From contig NZ_PYAU01000001.1 of the NCBI RefSeq assembly GCF_003014675.1, forward strand, positions 124,001 to 188,000: a DNA stretch of 64,000 nt. Direction: 5' to 3'. Below the pieces are notes generated by a model. That model made no database searches, was not told where the DNA came from, and saw only the letters and a program-made list of their open reading frames with translations. Below, piece by piece: positions 25,858 through 35,444 of the stretch. Made by a program: the position numbers and the translations under genes. Source of the DNA: Labedella gwakjiensis. Its GTDB lineage: Bacteria; Actinomycetota; Actinomycetes; Actinomycetales; Microbacteriaceae. Numbering within the stretch: the stretch's first letter is position 1; the number at the start of each line of letters is the position of its first letter.

Positions 25858-27779
25858 GAGCCCGACCCCTCTCCGAGGAGCGGCCTCTGCGCCGCGCGCA
25901 GGCCCTCGTAATCCGTCCGGGCGCGCTGCGTCGACGGCAGCGTCGAGACGGCCGCGACGGGGACGTCCCACCAGCCGTCGCCGTCCGGCCCGTAGACGAG
26001 CGGATCGCTCTCCACGTGGATGACCGTCGAGCGGTCCGAGCGCTTCGCAGCCGCGACGGCTCGACCGAGCTCGTCGATCGCGTCCGGCCCCGGCGCGATC
26101 TCCACGACGTCGAGCCCGTAGCTGCGTGCGTTCATCGCGAGGTCGACGGGGAGGACGTCGCCGTCCTGGAAGTTGCGTGCGTCGGCGTCGTAGCTCCGGT
26201 ACTTCGTGCCGAACCGCCCGGATCCGACCGTTTCCGACAGGTGCCCGATCGACGCGAAACCGTGGTTCTGTACGAGGACGAGGATGATCTTGATCCCCTC
26301 GGCCACCGCCGTCACGAGCTCCGAGTGCATCATGAGGTAGGAGCCGTCGCCCACCATGACGACGACGTCGCGGTCCTCGCCTGCCGCCTCGATCGCCCGC
26401 TTCACACCGAGGCCGCCGGGGATCTCGTAGCCCATGCAGGAGTAGGCGTACTCGACGTGGTACCCGAGCGGGTCGCGCACGCGCCACAGCTTGTGGAGGT
26501 CGCCGGGCAGGGAGCCGGCCGCCTGCACGACGACGTCGTGCGGGTCCGTCGCCGCCTGCACCGCCCCGATGATCTCCGGCTGCCCCGGCCGATCGCGTCC
26601 CGTCGGGGCGAGCGCCGCATCGACGAGCCCGTCCCACTCCGCCTTCTCGCGAACGATGCGCTCGGCGAAGCCCGTCGACACGTGGAACCGCGAGAGCTCG
26701 GCGGCGAGCGCCTCAAGGGCCTCGCGCGCGTCCGCGATCACGGGCGACTGCGTTCCGTGCTTGTAGGCGTCGAACGCGGCCACGTTGATGTTCACGAACG
26801 CGACGCGCGGGTCCTGGAACGCCGTGCGGGAGGCCGTCGTGAAGTCGCTGTAGCGGGTGCCGATGCCGATGACGACGTCGGCCTCGGCGGCCAGCCGGTT
26901 CGCGGCCGTCGTACCGGTGGCTCCCACGCCCCCGAGATACTGCGGGTGGTCCCACGCGAGCGAGCCTCCGCCCGCTTGGGTCGTCGCGACGGGGATCCCC
27001 GTCGCCTCGACGAACGCGCGCAGCGCGTCTTCCGCACCCGAGTAGAGCACCCCGCCACCCGCGACGATGAGGGGCCGCTCCGCCGAGCCGATCCGAGCGA
27101 CCGCGCGAGCGAGCGCCGCACGCTCGGGCAGCGGACGACGGATGTGCCACTCGCGATCGGCGAGGAACTCCTCCGGCACGTCGAGCGCTTCCGCTTGGAC
27201 GTCCTCGGGCAGCGCGATCGTCACCGCCCCGGTCTCGGCGGGGTCGAGCAGGACCCGCATGGCGGAGAGCGCGATCGAGTACAGCTGCTCGGGGCGCTGG
27301 ACGCGGTCGAAGAAGCGCGAGAGGGGACGGAAGGCGTCGTTCACCGTGAGCCCGATGTCCCACGGCTGCTCGAGCTGCTGCAGCACGGGGTCGGCGACTC
27401 GCGTCGCGAACGTGTCGCTCGGGAGGAGGAGGGCGGGAAGGCGGTTCGTGGTCGCGAGGGCCGCACCCGTCAGCATGTTCGTCGCCCCCGGTCCCACGGA
27501 CGCCGTCGAGGCGTAGGTGGCGCGGCGGCGACGCATCCGGGCGTATCCGACGGACTGGTGCACCATCGCCTGCTCGTTGCGCGCCTGCAGGTACGGCATG
27601 AGGTCGGGGTCGGCGGCGTTCGCCTGCGCGAGGGCCTGGCCGACTCCCGCGACGTTGCCGTGACCGAAGATCCCGAACATGCCGGGGATGGTGCGCTCGC
27701 GGTGTTCGCCGTCGACCGTCCATTGATGTGCGAGGAACTCGACGAGCGCCTGCCCGACCGTCATGCGTCTCGTGGTCAT
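25854..27779 (-). CDS. iolD: 3D-(3,5/4)-trihydroxycyclohexane-1,2-dione acylhydrolase
   Basis: 641 residues, a thiamine-diphosphate enzyme with three domains. The catalytic Glu is in ARNEQAMVHQSVGYA, the central domain has RPLIVAGGGVLYSG, and the ThDP/Mg motif is GDGSYLMMHSELVTA through VLVQN. It opens the six-membered ring to 5-deoxy-D-glucuronate. ATG 27779 overlaps the iolB stop by 4 bases. Length fits the family. Confidence 0.95.
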   Translation of the reverse strand: MTTRRMTVGQALVEFLAHQWTVDGEHRERTIPGMFGIFGHGNVAGVGQALAQANAADPDLMPYLQARNEQAMVHQSVGYARMRRRRATYASTASVGPGATNMLTGAALATTNRLPALLLPSDTFATRVADPVLQQLEQPWDIGLTVNDAFRPLSRFFDRVQRPEQLYSIALSAMRVLLDPAETGAVTIALPEDVQAEALDVPEEFLADREWHIRRPLPERAALARAVARIGSAERPLIVAGGGVLYSGAEDALRAFVEATGIPVATTQAGGGSLAWDHPQYLGGVGATGTTAANRLAAEADVVIGIGTRYSDFTTASRTAFQDPRVAFVNINVAAFDAYKHGTQSPVIADAREALEALAAELSRFHVSTGFAERIVREKAEWDGLVDAALAPTGRDRPGQPEIIGAVQAATDPHDVVVQAAGSLPGDLHKLWRVRDPLGYHVEYAYSCMGYEIPGGLGVKRAIEAAGEDRDVVVMVGDGSYLMMHSELVTAVAEGIKIILVLVQNHGFASIGHLSETVGSGRFGTKYRSYDADARNFQDGDVLPVDLAMNARSYGLDVVEIAPGPDAIDELGRAVAAAKRSDRSTVIHVESDPLVYGPDGDGWWDVPVAAVSTLPSTQRARTDYEGLRAAQRPLLGEGSGS

Positions 27780-28702
27780 CGGTGTGTCCCTTCGGTCGTG
27801 TAGGGCAGTCTCGCGTCGATCGACTGCCCGTCCCACTCGCCGCGCACCCACGTGTGACGGGGGTCGTCGGTGATCCGCCAGGCGCGCTCGGGATCCGGCC
27901 CTGCCATGACGTTGAGGTAGTAGAGGTCGTAGCCCGGGGCCGCCACGGCCGGGCCGTGGTATCCGAACGGGACGAGCGCGATGTCGCCCGTGCGCACCTG
28001 CGCGTCGATCGCGATCTCGCCGGCGGGCGACGATGAGGTGCTGAAGAGCCCGAACGCGGCGTCGGCGTCGATGGAGGCAGCCGCCCCCCGGGTCGGAGTC
28101 GCCTCGAAGTAATAGATCTCCTCGAGCCTCGACTCGTGGCCGTCCACGTGCTCGTCGTGCTTGTGCGGCGGGTAGGACGACCAGTTCCCGGCCGGAGTGA
28201 TCACCTCGCAGACGATGAACCGGGCGGCGTCGAGAGCGTCGGGCGTGCCGAAGTTGTGCACCTGTCGGCTCGACGTTCCGGCGCCCCGCAGTTCGACCGG
28301 TGTCTCGGCGGACGTCACGAGTCGCGTCGGGAACTGCTCGGCCGTCGGCGAGGAAGCCACCGCCACCCGTCCGGAGCCGCGGAGCTCGAGCACCGACCCC
28401 GACGTCACGTAGAGGACGTCGCTCGGACCGTCGAACACGGAATGGCGACCCGCGAGCGCGTGAACCGTCTGCTCGCCTCCCGGGTCGACGACCGTCGCCT
28501 CGACCCAGCCGGCGAGGGGAACCACGAGACGTTCGACCGCCGCTCCCGGCAGGGTCAGGGGTGCGGACGGATCGAGCCGCGCGACGTGCAGGCCAGTGTG
28601 TTCCCATCCCGGCAGGCTGTCGTCGACAACGCTCTCCCAGCCGTCGCGCGCGAGCGCTCCGGCGGAATGGAACCAGCGGATCGGTTCGTCGGCGTGAGAC
28701 AC
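27776..28702 (-). CDS. iolB: 5-deoxy-glucuronate isomerase
   Basis: 308 residues, two cupin domains. The C-terminal metal site is visible as YPPHKHDEH, LEEIYYFE and PFGYHGP. It isomerises 5-deoxy-glucuronate to 2-deoxy-5-keto-gluconate. GTG 28702 has GGAGGGA upstream. Coupled to iolD downstream; 58 bases separate it from the aldolase-like gene. Confidence 0.95.
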   Translation of the reverse strand: MSHADEPIRWFHSAGALARDGWESVVDDSLPGWEHTGLHVARLDPSAPLTLPGAAVERLVVPLAGWVEATVVDPGGEQTVHALAGRHSVFDGPSDVLYVTSGSVLELRGSGRVAVASSPTAEQFPTRLVTSAETPVELRGAGTSSRQVHNFGTPDALDAARFIVCEVITPAGNWSSYPPHKHDEHVDGHESRLEEIYYFEATPTRGAAASIDADAAFGLFSTSSSPAGEIAIDAQVRTGDIALVPFGYHGPAVAAPGYDLYYLNVMAGPDPERAWRITDDPRHTWVRGEWDGQSIDARLPYTTEGTHR

Positions 28703-28760
28703 GGTGTTCCCTCCAGGTCGACAGCGATGTCGGTGCGGATTGTTCGGCGGTGACCCGCGG

Positions 28761-29681
28761 TCAGCGGGAGTGGTCGGAGACGGGGTTCGGGTGCACGAGC
28801 CGGGCTGCGATGTCGACGGCCCCCGCGACGTCCCCGTCCGGCGGATAGAGCAGGGTGCGGCCCACCGTGAGTCCCCTGACGCCCGGAAGCGCGAGGGCGT
28901 CCTGCCAGGACGCGAAGGTGTCGTCGGGGTCGGCCCCGGAGTCGCCGCCCAGGAGGAGTGTGGGGAGCGTCGTCGCGGCCATGACGCGTTCCATGTCCTC
29001 CACGACGGGGAGCTTCATCCACGTGGAGGCGCTGCTCGCGCCGAGCCCCGCAGCGATCGCCACGGAGAGAACGACGGCGTCCGTCGAGAGGTCGTTGACG
29101 ACGCGGTCCCCGTTCCAGCGGCTCATGAACGGCTCGAGCATGATGGGCAGGCCGGCCCGCGCGGCATCGGTGACGACGCGGCCCGTCGACTCGAGGGTCG
29201 GAGCCGTCCCGGGGTCGTCGAGGTTCACGCGGAGCAGCGTCTTCGCGAAGTCGATCCCCGATGCGACCATCGTGGGCACGTCGTACGCGGTGAAACGGTC
29301 GTCCATCTCGAAGCGGGAGGCGCGGAGTCCGCCGCGGTTCATCGATCCGACGACGATGCGATCGTCGAGCAGGCCGAGCAGGGCGAGGTCGTCGATGATG
29401 TCGGGCGTGCCGAGCACGCCGTCGACCCCCGGGTGCTCGAGCGCGATGGCGAGCCGGCGGAGGAGCTCGCCGCGATCGGCCATCGCCGTCGAGTCGCCGC
29501 CGACCGCGAGTGCGCCCCTGGCGGGGTGGTCGGCCGCGACGATGAAGAGCCGGCCGTCGCCCCGGAGCACGGGTCGGCGACGACGCGCGGCGAGCGCGGT
29601 TCCGATGGCCCCCGGGTCCTCCACCCGCGCGGCTCGGAGGCCCGCCAGTCGATCGGTCCACGTGTCGATCGTGATCGTCAT
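28761..29681 (-). CDS. DeoC/LacD-type (beta/alpha)8 aldolase-like protein (Cgl0159 family)
   Basis: 306 residues: LFIVAADHPARGALAVGG, VDGVLGTPDIIDDLALLG, GIDFAKTLLRVN (candidate Schiff-base Lys), and LLLGGDSGADPDDTF. From memory, this matches the aldolase-like proteins found next to iolC in corynebacterial iol operons. It is the best candidate for cleaving 2-deoxy-5-keto-gluconate 6-phosphate into dihydroxyacetone phosphate and malonic semialdehyde. ATG 29681 overlaps the iolC stop by 4 bases. Confidence 0.85.
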   Translation of the reverse strand: MTITIDTWTDRLAGLRAARVEDPGAIGTALAARRRRPVLRGDGRLFIVAADHPARGALAVGGDSTAMADRGELLRRLAIALEHPGVDGVLGTPDIIDDLALLGLLDDRIVVGSMNRGGLRASRFEMDDRFTAYDVPTMVASGIDFAKTLLRVNLDDPGTAPTLESTGRVVTDAARAGLPIMLEPFMSRWNGDRVVNDLSTDAVVLSVAIAAGLGASSASTWMKLPVVEDMERVMAATTLPTLLLGGDSGADPDDTFASWQDALALPGVRGLTVGRTLLYPPDGDVAGAVDIAARLVHPNPVSDHSR

Positions 29682-30637
29682 GATTGCCCCTCCCCGAGGA
29701 GATCGTCGACCTCCGCCGTCGTCGGCATGGCCGTCGAGCACTCCCGCCGCGACGCGACGATGGCTCCGGCGGCGTTCGCGAACCGGAGGATGCGTTCGAG
29801 ATCCCAGCCCGCCAGGAGCCCGTGGCAGAGGGCGCCGCCGAAGGCGTCGCCGGCTCCGAGTCCGTTCACCACGTCGACCGGATGCGGCGGCACCTCGACC
29901 CGTTCCGTCCGCGTCTTCGCGAGCACGCCCTTCGGCCCCTGCTTCACGATCGCGAGCTCGAGCCCCCGATCGAGGAGTGCATCGGCCGCGCGATCGGGAT
30001 CGGTCTCCCCCACGGCGACCTCGCACTCCTCGCGGTTGCCGACGGCGACCGTCGCGTGGGCGAGAGCCGCGCCGATGTGATCGGACGCCTCCGCGCGCGT
30101 CGACCAGAACATCGGCCGATAGTCGAGGTCGAAGATCGTGAAGCTGCGGCGGCCGCGGGCGGCGAACGCGGCGGCGTGAGTGGTGCGCGACGGCTCGGCG
30201 CTCAATCCGGTCGCCGTGAACCAGAAGATGGAGGCGTCGCGGATCGCGTCCTCGTCGAGGTCGGCGGCCTCGATGGCCATATCCGGCGCCATGGGCTCGC
30301 GATAGAAGTAGAGGGGGAAGTCGTCGGGCGGGAAGATCTCGCAGAAGGTGATCGGCGTCTTGAGCGTCGGATCGGTGGGGACGAACCGGGGGTCGACGCC
30401 CAAGCGCTCGAGCTCGCGGGTGAGGTACCGCCCGAACGGGTCGTCGCCAACGCGCGAGACGAGGGCCACGCGGCGGCCGTGGCGGGCCGCGGCGACCGAC
30501 ACGTTGGCGGCGCTCCCGCCGAGGTACTTCCCGAACGTCGAGACGTCCTCGAGGCCCACGCCGTCCTGCAGCGGGTAGAGATCGACGCCGAGGCGTCCGA
30601 CGGTGAGGACATCGAGTCCAGCGGTGTTCGCGGTCAT
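29678..30637 (-). CDS. iolC: 5-dehydro-2-deoxygluconokinase
   Basis: 319-residue PfkB-family kinase. Sugar-binding GGSAANVSVAAARHG, SRVGDDPFGRYL, and the catalytic anion hole NGLGAGDAFGGALCHGLL with the base Asp. It phosphorylates 2-deoxy-5-keto-gluconate at C6. First gene of the leftward iol operon, facing iolR across an intergenic region with several IolR-like motifs. Confidence 0.93.
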   Translation of the reverse strand: MTANTAGLDVLTVGRLGVDLYPLQDGVGLEDVSTFGKYLGGSAANVSVAAARHGRRVALVSRVGDDPFGRYLTRELERLGVDPRFVPTDPTLKTPITFCEIFPPDDFPLYFYREPMAPDMAIEAADLDEDAIRDASIFWFTATGLSAEPSRTTHAAAFAARGRRSFTIFDLDYRPMFWSTRAEASDHIGAALAHATVAVGNREECEVAVGETDPDRAADALLDRGLELAIVKQGPKGVLAKTRTERVEVPPHPVDVVNGLGAGDAFGGALCHGLLAGWDLERILRFANAAGAIVASRRECSTAMPTTAEVDDLLGEGQS

Positions 30638-30687
30638 ACGACGGTGTACAACTTCCTTGACGGAGCAGCGTGGTCACGGGATTCCGT

Positions 30688-30760
30688 GGTCATGTCCTGA
30701 CAATATCACAAGCGATTCGCGGTGGCGGGAAGTGACATCGAACCCGTCAGGTCATATTGT
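30688..30760. promoter_or_regulatory. iolC-iolR divergent promoter with IolR-like motifs
   Basis: TGTCCTGACA (30693-30702) fits the corynebacterial IolR motif KGWCHTRACA (as I recall it) at all ten positions. The complements of 30688-30697 and 30745-30754 fit at nine. GTGACA (30732-30737) and TATTGT (30755-30760), 17 bp apart, make a plausible iolR promoter overlapped by the last site, implying autoregulation. GACAATAT also appears at both ends in opposite orientation. Confidence 0.65.
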
Positions 30761-30793
30761 CGTCACAAACGAATGCGGACGGCGAGGGGCATC

Positions 30794-31555
30794 ATGGCGG
30801 ACGAACGGACCTACTGGCCGGACGAGGCCTTCGCCGATCTCGATCGCACGGGCCCCGTCCCCCTCTACTTCCAGGTCTCGAGCCGACTCGAGGCCGCCAT
30901 CCACTCCGGGCTCATCCCGAGCGGTGCGCGACTGGAGAACGAGATCGCGATCGCCGCCCGCCTCGGCCTCTCCCGTCCGACCGTGCGGCGCGCCATCCAG
31001 GAGCTCGTGGACCGCGGGCTCCTCGTGCGCCGGCGCGGGATCGGAACGCAAGTGGTCCAGGGGCAGGTGACGCGTCCGGTCGAGCTCAGCAGCCTGTTCG
31101 AGGACCTCACGAGCACCGGCCACCGTCCGGGCACAGTCATCCTCCGTCACGAGGTGCGTGCCGCGGACGAGACGATCGCGAACCAGCTCGGCGTCTCCGT
31201 CGGCGAGGACATCGTGCACCTCCGACGGCAACGGACCACCGACGACGTTCCCGTCGCCGTGCTCGAGAACTTCCTCCCCGGCGAGTTCGCCGACATCACC
31301 ACCGCGCAGCTCGAGACGTCCGGTCTCTACCAGGTGCTCCGCGCCCGCGGAGTGGCCATCCGGATCGCGAAGCAGAAGATCGGAGCCCGTCGCGCCCAGG
31401 GCGACGAGGCCGAGTTGCTCGGCATCGACAAAGGGCACCCCGTCCTCACCGTCGAGCGCGCGGCCTTCGACAACGCCGGGCGGGTCGTCGAGATCGGCCA
31501 CCACTGTTACCGACCCGACATGTACAGCTTCGAGACCACCCTCGTGGCGAAATAG
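30794..31555 (+). CDS. iolR: GntR-family (HutC/UTRA) regulator of the inositol cluster
   Basis: 253 residues. The N-terminal winged helix (PLYFQVSSRLEAAI to RPTVRRAIQELVDRGLLVRRRGIGTQVV) is followed by a UTRA ligand-binding domain (VPVAVLENFLPGEF, VLRARGVAI, HPVLTVERAAFDN). ATG 30794 has GGCGAGGGG upstream; the frame is open to 30722 but that stretch is promoter. Position and motifs make it the probable repressor of the iol genes, released by inositol or a catabolite. Confidence 0.88.
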   Translation: MADERTYWPDEAFADLDRTGPVPLYFQVSSRLEAAIHSGLIPSGARLENEIAIAARLGLSRPTVRRAIQELVDRGLLVRRRGIGTQVVQGQVTRPVELSSLFEDLTSTGHRPGTVILRHEVRAADETIANQLGVSVGEDIVHLRRQRTTDDVPVAVLENFLPGEFADITTAQLETSGLYQVLRARGVAIRIAKQKIGARRAQGDEAELLGIDKGHPVLTVERAAFDNAGRVVEIGHHCYRPDMYSFETTLVAK

Positions 31556-31652
31556 TCGGACGGAAGCTGCGGCGGAGCGCCCGTGCGTCAAGGGTCTCCG
31601 CAAGGATGGGAGCGGATGATCCAATGGACATCGATGATCGAGGATTGGACAC

Positions 31653-34046
31653 GTGAACGCTGAGATGCCGAACGACCACGGGAACGTAGACGACCAGGGC
31701 GACACGCTCGACGAAGCGACCACACCCGCCGTCGATGCGACGGACGACGACTCGAGCGAGGCCGGCGAGATCACCTACGACGAGCAGCGGTACCCCGCGA
31801 GGCCCCGTCGCCTCCGGCCGCGCACGAACCTCCGCGGCGGCAGCCTGCGCCGGTCGTTCTCCGACCCGCGTGCGGCGAACGGCCAGAACCCGGCATATGT
31901 CGAGTGGCTCGTCCGGCACTCGATGCTGAAGGACGCCGACGTGCTCGGCCGCCAGCTCTCCGGTCAGCCGAGCATGTGGCGCCACCCGTACGCCCGTCCG
32001 GACGCGCGCCGCGCCGTCACGACGGCCGACGTCTGGTTCACGGCGTACCCGATCTCCGTGATCACCCGCGAGCACGAGACCTACCTCGGTGCCCTGGCCG
32101 ACCCCGCACTCTGGAGCGCGTTCCAGGCGATCGGCATCAACGGCGTGCACACCGGACCGGTGAAACGAGCCGGTGGCATCACCGGCTGGTCGGAGACGCC
32201 GAGCGTCGACGGTCACTTCGACCGCATCAGCACCCAGATCGACCCCGTGTTCGGCAACGAGGAGACGTTCCTGCGCATGGCGGACGTCGCCGAGGAGCAC
32301 GGCGGCAGCATCATCGACGACATCGTGCCGGGCCACACCGGCAAGGGCGCGGACTTCCGCCTCGCGGAGATGGCGTTCAAGGACTACCCGGGCATCTACC
32401 ACATGGTCGAGATCCCGCCGGAGGAGTGGGACCTGCTCCCCGAGGTTCCGTCGAACCGCGACTCGGTGAACCTCGACCCCGCCACGGAGGCCGCCCTCTC
32501 GGAGCGCGGCTACATCATCGGCGAGCTGCAGCGCGTCATCTTCTACTCCCCCGGAGTGAAGGAGACGAACTGGAGCGTGACCGCTCCGGTCGTGGGCGTC
32601 GACGGCGTCACCCGCCGCTGGGTCTACCTCCACTACTTCAAGGAGGGGCAGCCGTCGGTGAACTGGCTCGACCCCACCTTCGCCGGCATGCGCCTCGTGA
32701 TCGGCGACGCCCTGCACTCGCTCGGTGACCTCGGAGCGAGCGCGTTGCGTCTCGACGCGAACGGCTTCCTCGGCGTCGAGAAGAGCGCCGAGGGACTGCC
32801 GGCCTGGTCGGAGGGCCACCCGCTCTCGCAGGCCGCGAACCACATCATCGCCGGCATGGTGCGCAAGGTGGGTGGCTTCACCTTCCAGGAGCTCAATCTC
32901 ACGGTCGACGACATCCGCGACACCGGCGCCGTGGGCGCCGACCTGTCGTACGACTTCATCAACCGCCCCGCGTACCAGCACGCCCTCGCCACGGGCGACA
33001 CCGAGTTCCTCCGCCTCACTCTGCGCACGTCGCTCGAGTACGGCGTCGAGCCCGTGAGCCTCGTGCACGGCATGCAGAACCACGACGAGCTCACCTACGA
33101 GCTCGTGCACTGGTCGACGCTGCACCGCGACGACGTCATCACGTATCGCGGCGTCGAGACCACAGGGCTCGCGATCGCGGACTCCATCCGCGCCGAGCTC
33201 ACGTACGTCCTCACCGAGAACGCCGACTACAACATGGTGTTCACGCAGAACGGCATCGCGTGCACCACGGCGTCGCTCATCGCCGCGTCGCAGGGTCACC
33301 AGACCCTCGACTCGATCACCGAGGGCGACATCCCCCACATCCGCGAGGCGCACCTCGTGCTCGCCGCGTTCAACGCGTGGCAGCCCGGCGTGTTCGCCCT
33401 CTCCGGGTGGGACCTCACGGGCGCCCTCACCATCCCGAAGGAGGAGGTCGCCGACCTCATCGGCGACGGCGACACCCGCTGGATCGAACGCGGCGCTCAC
33501 GACCTCGTGGGCTCTTCCCCCGATGCCACGCGTTCGCTCTCGGGCATGCCGCGTGCGCGGTCGCTCTACGGCACCCTGCCCGAGCAGCTCGAGCGCTCCG
33601 ACTCCTTCGCGACCGGGCTCAGGGAGATGCTGCGGATCCGCGCCGAGAACGGCATCAACACGGCCCGCCAGGTCGACATCCCCAACGTCGCCCAGCGCAG
33701 CATGCTCGTCATGGTGCACGAGATCGACGGGGAGGACGGCGAGATCACGACCCAGGTGACGGTGCTGAACTTCTCGGGCGAGCCCATCGACGGCGCCGTG
33801 CTGTCGGAGTCGCTCCCGCCGCGCGCGATCGTCACCGACGTGGCGACGGGCGAGACGATCGCGAAGGTGGACGACCTCCACAGCTTCCCGATCCACCTCG
33901 ACGCGTACGGACGCGCGTTCCTCATGCTGCAGCCCGGACCGCCCGAGCCGCCCACGGCGACGACCGCGATCCCGATCATCGGAACGGCCACGTCGTCGAT
34001 CCCGACGATCACGTCGGCGATGCCGATCATCCCGCCCGCGCACTGA
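31653..34046 (+). CDS. GH13 alpha-glucan enzyme, trehalose-synthase-like
   Basis: 797 residues. The (beta/alpha)8 core shows the GH13 catalytic set: nucleophile Asp368 in [12 protein letters not shown], acid/base Glu413 in FTFQELNL, and Asp478 in [11 protein letters not shown]. The layout with [22 protein letters not shown] near the start and [12 protein letters not shown] at the C-terminal beta domain resembles actinobacterial proteins labelled maltose alpha-glucosyltransferase or trehalose synthase, so maltose-trehalose interconversion is possible. The N-terminus (60 residues) is acidic and disordered. The C-terminus ends in an unusual Pro/Thr/Ile-rich tail. GTG 31653 has GAGGA upstream. 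Confidence 0.8.
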   Translation: MNAEMPNDHGNVDDQGDTLDEATTPAVDATDDDSSEAGEITYDEQRYPARPRRLRPRTNLRGGSLRRSFSDPRAANGQNPAYVEWLVRHSMLKDADVLGRQLSGQPSMWRHPYARPDARRAVTTADVWFTAYPISVITREHETYLGALADPALWSAFQAIGINGVHTGPVKRAGGITGWSETPSVDGHFDRISTQIDPVFGNEETFLRMADVAEEHGGSIIDDIVPGHTGKGADFRLAEMAFKDYPGIYHMVEIPPEEWDLLPEVPSNRDSVNLDPATEAALSERGYIIGELQRVIFYSPGVKETNWSVTAPVVGVDGVTRRWVYLHYFKEGQPSVNWLDPTFAGMRLVIGDALHSLGDLGASALRLDANGFLGVEKSAEGLPAWSEGHPLSQAANHIIAGMVRKVGGFTFQELNLTVDDIRDTGAVGADLSYDFINRPAYQHALATGDTEFLRLTLRTSLEYGVEPVSLVHGMQNHDELTYELVHWSTLHRDDVITYRGVETTGLAIADSIRAELTYVLTENADYNMVFTQNGIACTTASLIAASQGHQTLDSITEGDIPHIREAHLVLAAFNAWQPGVFALSGWDLTGALTIPKEEVADLIGDGDTRWIERGAHDLVGSSPDATRSLSGMPRARSLYGTLPEQLERSDSFATGLREMLRIRAENGINTARQVDIPNVAQRSMLVMVHEIDGEDGEITTQVTVLNFSGEPIDGAVLSESLPPRAIVTDVATGETIAKVDDLHSFPIHLDAYGRAFLMLQPGPPEPPTATTAIPIIGTATSSIPTITSAMPIIPPAH

Positions 34047-34080
34047 TCTCGCGCGAGCGCGTGTCGAGGAACGACCGACG

Positions 34081-34410
34081 GTGATCGACGTCGTGCTGAA
34101 CCTGTTCATGCTGCTGCTGGACGGGCTCAGCGTGGTGTTCGGCGGTCGGCGACGGTTCGATTTCCGGGAGACGGTCGCGTCGGAGAGCGGCGGGTTCGCC
34201 CTCGGTGTCGAGCGTCGGAAGAGTCAGCCGTACCTCGAGATCCGGTTGCGGACGAGGCTCGGCACGGGTCGCGAGCACTACAGGCTCACCCTCGACGAGT
34301 ACGAGCGACTCGTCGGTGATCATGCCGCCGGCACCGCCTTCGCGGCGGAGTGCCGGAACGGATCGCACGACGACCGCCGCTTCGTCACCGGGCGCCGCCG
34401 CCGCGGGTGA
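34081..34410 (+). CDS. Hypothetical small protein
   Basis: 109 residues: hydrophobic N-terminal helix (VVLNLFMLLLDGLSVVFGG), then a charged region with PYLEIRLRTRLGTGREHYRLTLDEYERLV and a basic tail. GTG 34081 has GAGGA about ten bases upstream. It lies 34 bases after the GH13 stop. I do not recognise the family. Confidence 0.55.
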   Translation: MIDVVLNLFMLLLDGLSVVFGGRRRFDFRETVASESGGFALGVERRKSQPYLEIRLRTRLGTGREHYRLTLDEYERLVGDHAAGTAFAAECRNGSHDDRRFVTGRRRRG

Positions 34411-34417
34411 CGGCCCG

Positions 34418-34969
34418 TCAGGTCCAGCCGAGCGAGCGCGCTGTCCCGATCCACCGGGCGAACCCCGCCGGCGATGATGCGAACGCCTCGGGGAGCGTCG
34501 AGCTGTGGAACCAGGGGCCGATCGTCACGCCCGGGTAGCGACGGGAGAGGTCCGTGAGCACGGCTCCGAAGACCTCGTGCGGGTCGAAGACGGAGTAGAG
34601 GGTGCGGCGGACGCCGTGGACGGTGAGCAGCAGATCGCCTGCGTCGACGCGTTCGAGGAGAACGTGGTAGCTCACGTTCTGCATGCCGCCCTGAGTCGTC
34701 ATGGCCTGCAGGAGCTGGGCGCCGAACCATCGTCCACGTCCGCCACGTCGGTACAGCCAGAGGCCGGCGCCTGTCCCCTCGATCTCGACGGGTCGGACGT
34801 CGAGCACGGAGGTGAGGGCGAGATCGAGTTCGGCGAGAAGGCGATCGAGGTCTTCGGCCGTGCCTCGGAAGGCGATCGCCGGCGAGTGGTTGATCTCGGA
34901 CTGCTCGAGCGCGCGACGTGCCTCGTCGAAGGAGTTCGTCGAATGTGTTCCGTCGGTCGGGGAGGTCAC
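34418..34969 (-). CDS. Hypothetical protein (183 aa)
   Basis: Soluble protein with no membrane segment. Visible stretches are AEDLDRLLAELDLALTSVLDVRPV, GLWLYRRGGRGRWFGAQLL and YPGVTIGPWFHSSTLPEAF. It might be a small enzyme or binding protein, but I recognise nothing. The GTG at 34969 is the best start in frame, though without a good ribosome site. It is divergent from the cupin gene and nearly abuts the convergent small gene. Confidence 0.65.
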   Translation of the reverse strand: MTSPTDGTHSTNSFDEARRALEQSEINHSPAIAFRGTAEDLDRLLAELDLALTSVLDVRPVEIEGTGAGLWLYRRGGRGRWFGAQLLQAMTTQGGMQNVSYHVLLERVDAGDLLLTVHGVRRTLYSVFDPHEVFGAVLTDLSRRYPGVTIGPWFHSSTLPEAFASSPAGFARWIGTARSLGWT

Positions 34970-35057
34970 GCTGACACTGTACCGGCGGCGTTCGTGGGAC
35001 GCCGGAGCAGATGGGTCGATCCGGGCAACTGCACCTCGGCCGCGCCGGTACGGTGGA

Positions 35058-35426
35058 ATGGTGACCGCCGACACCCGTAACGTCTTGACCGCCCTCTCCA
35101 CGATCTCGGAGCACTGGCAGCCGCATCGCCTCGTCAGCATCAACGACTACGACGTGAAGGTCGTGAAGCTGCAGGGTGAGTTCGTGTGGCACACGCACCC
35201 CGACACCGACGAGCTCTTCCTCGTACTGAGCGGTGAGCTGACGATCCAGCTGCGCGACCGCGATGTCGTCCTCGGCCCGAACGACGTCTTCGTGGTTCCC
35301 AAGGGCGTCGAGCACTGCCCGCGGGCCGACCAGGAGGTGCATGCGATGCTCATCGAACCGCAGGGAACGGTGAACACGGGCGACGCCGGAGGCGAGATGA
35401 CCTCGCCGCTGCGCGAGCTCGACTGA
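35058..35426 (+). CDS. Cupin-domain protein
   Basis: 122 residues, a single cupin: metal ligands in VWHTHPDTDELFLVLSGE (HxH and Glu) and VPKGVEHCPRA (His). Such proteins are isomerases, dioxygenases or sugar-binding proteins; the substrate is not evident. It starts at ATG 35058 (MVTADTRN); the GTG directly after could also serve. Confidence 0.85.
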   Translation: MVTADTRNVLTALSTISEHWQPHRLVSINDYDVKVVKLQGEFVWHTHPDTDELFLVLSGELTIQLRDRDVVLGPNDVFVVPKGVEHCPRADQEVHAMLIEPQGTVNTGDAGGEMTSPLRELD

Positions 35427-35444
35427 GCTGTCGGGGGCCTCCAA

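Noticed and set aside
25524-27803. 759-codon plus-strand frame opposite iolD and iolE
   Set aside because: Shadow of two well-supported minus-strand enzymes.
31446-34109. 887-codon open frame on the minus strand opposite the GH13 gene
   Set aside because: Composition is Arg/Asp/Val/His-biased antisense of a GC-rich gene, with no domain; the plus-strand protein has full GH13 motifs.
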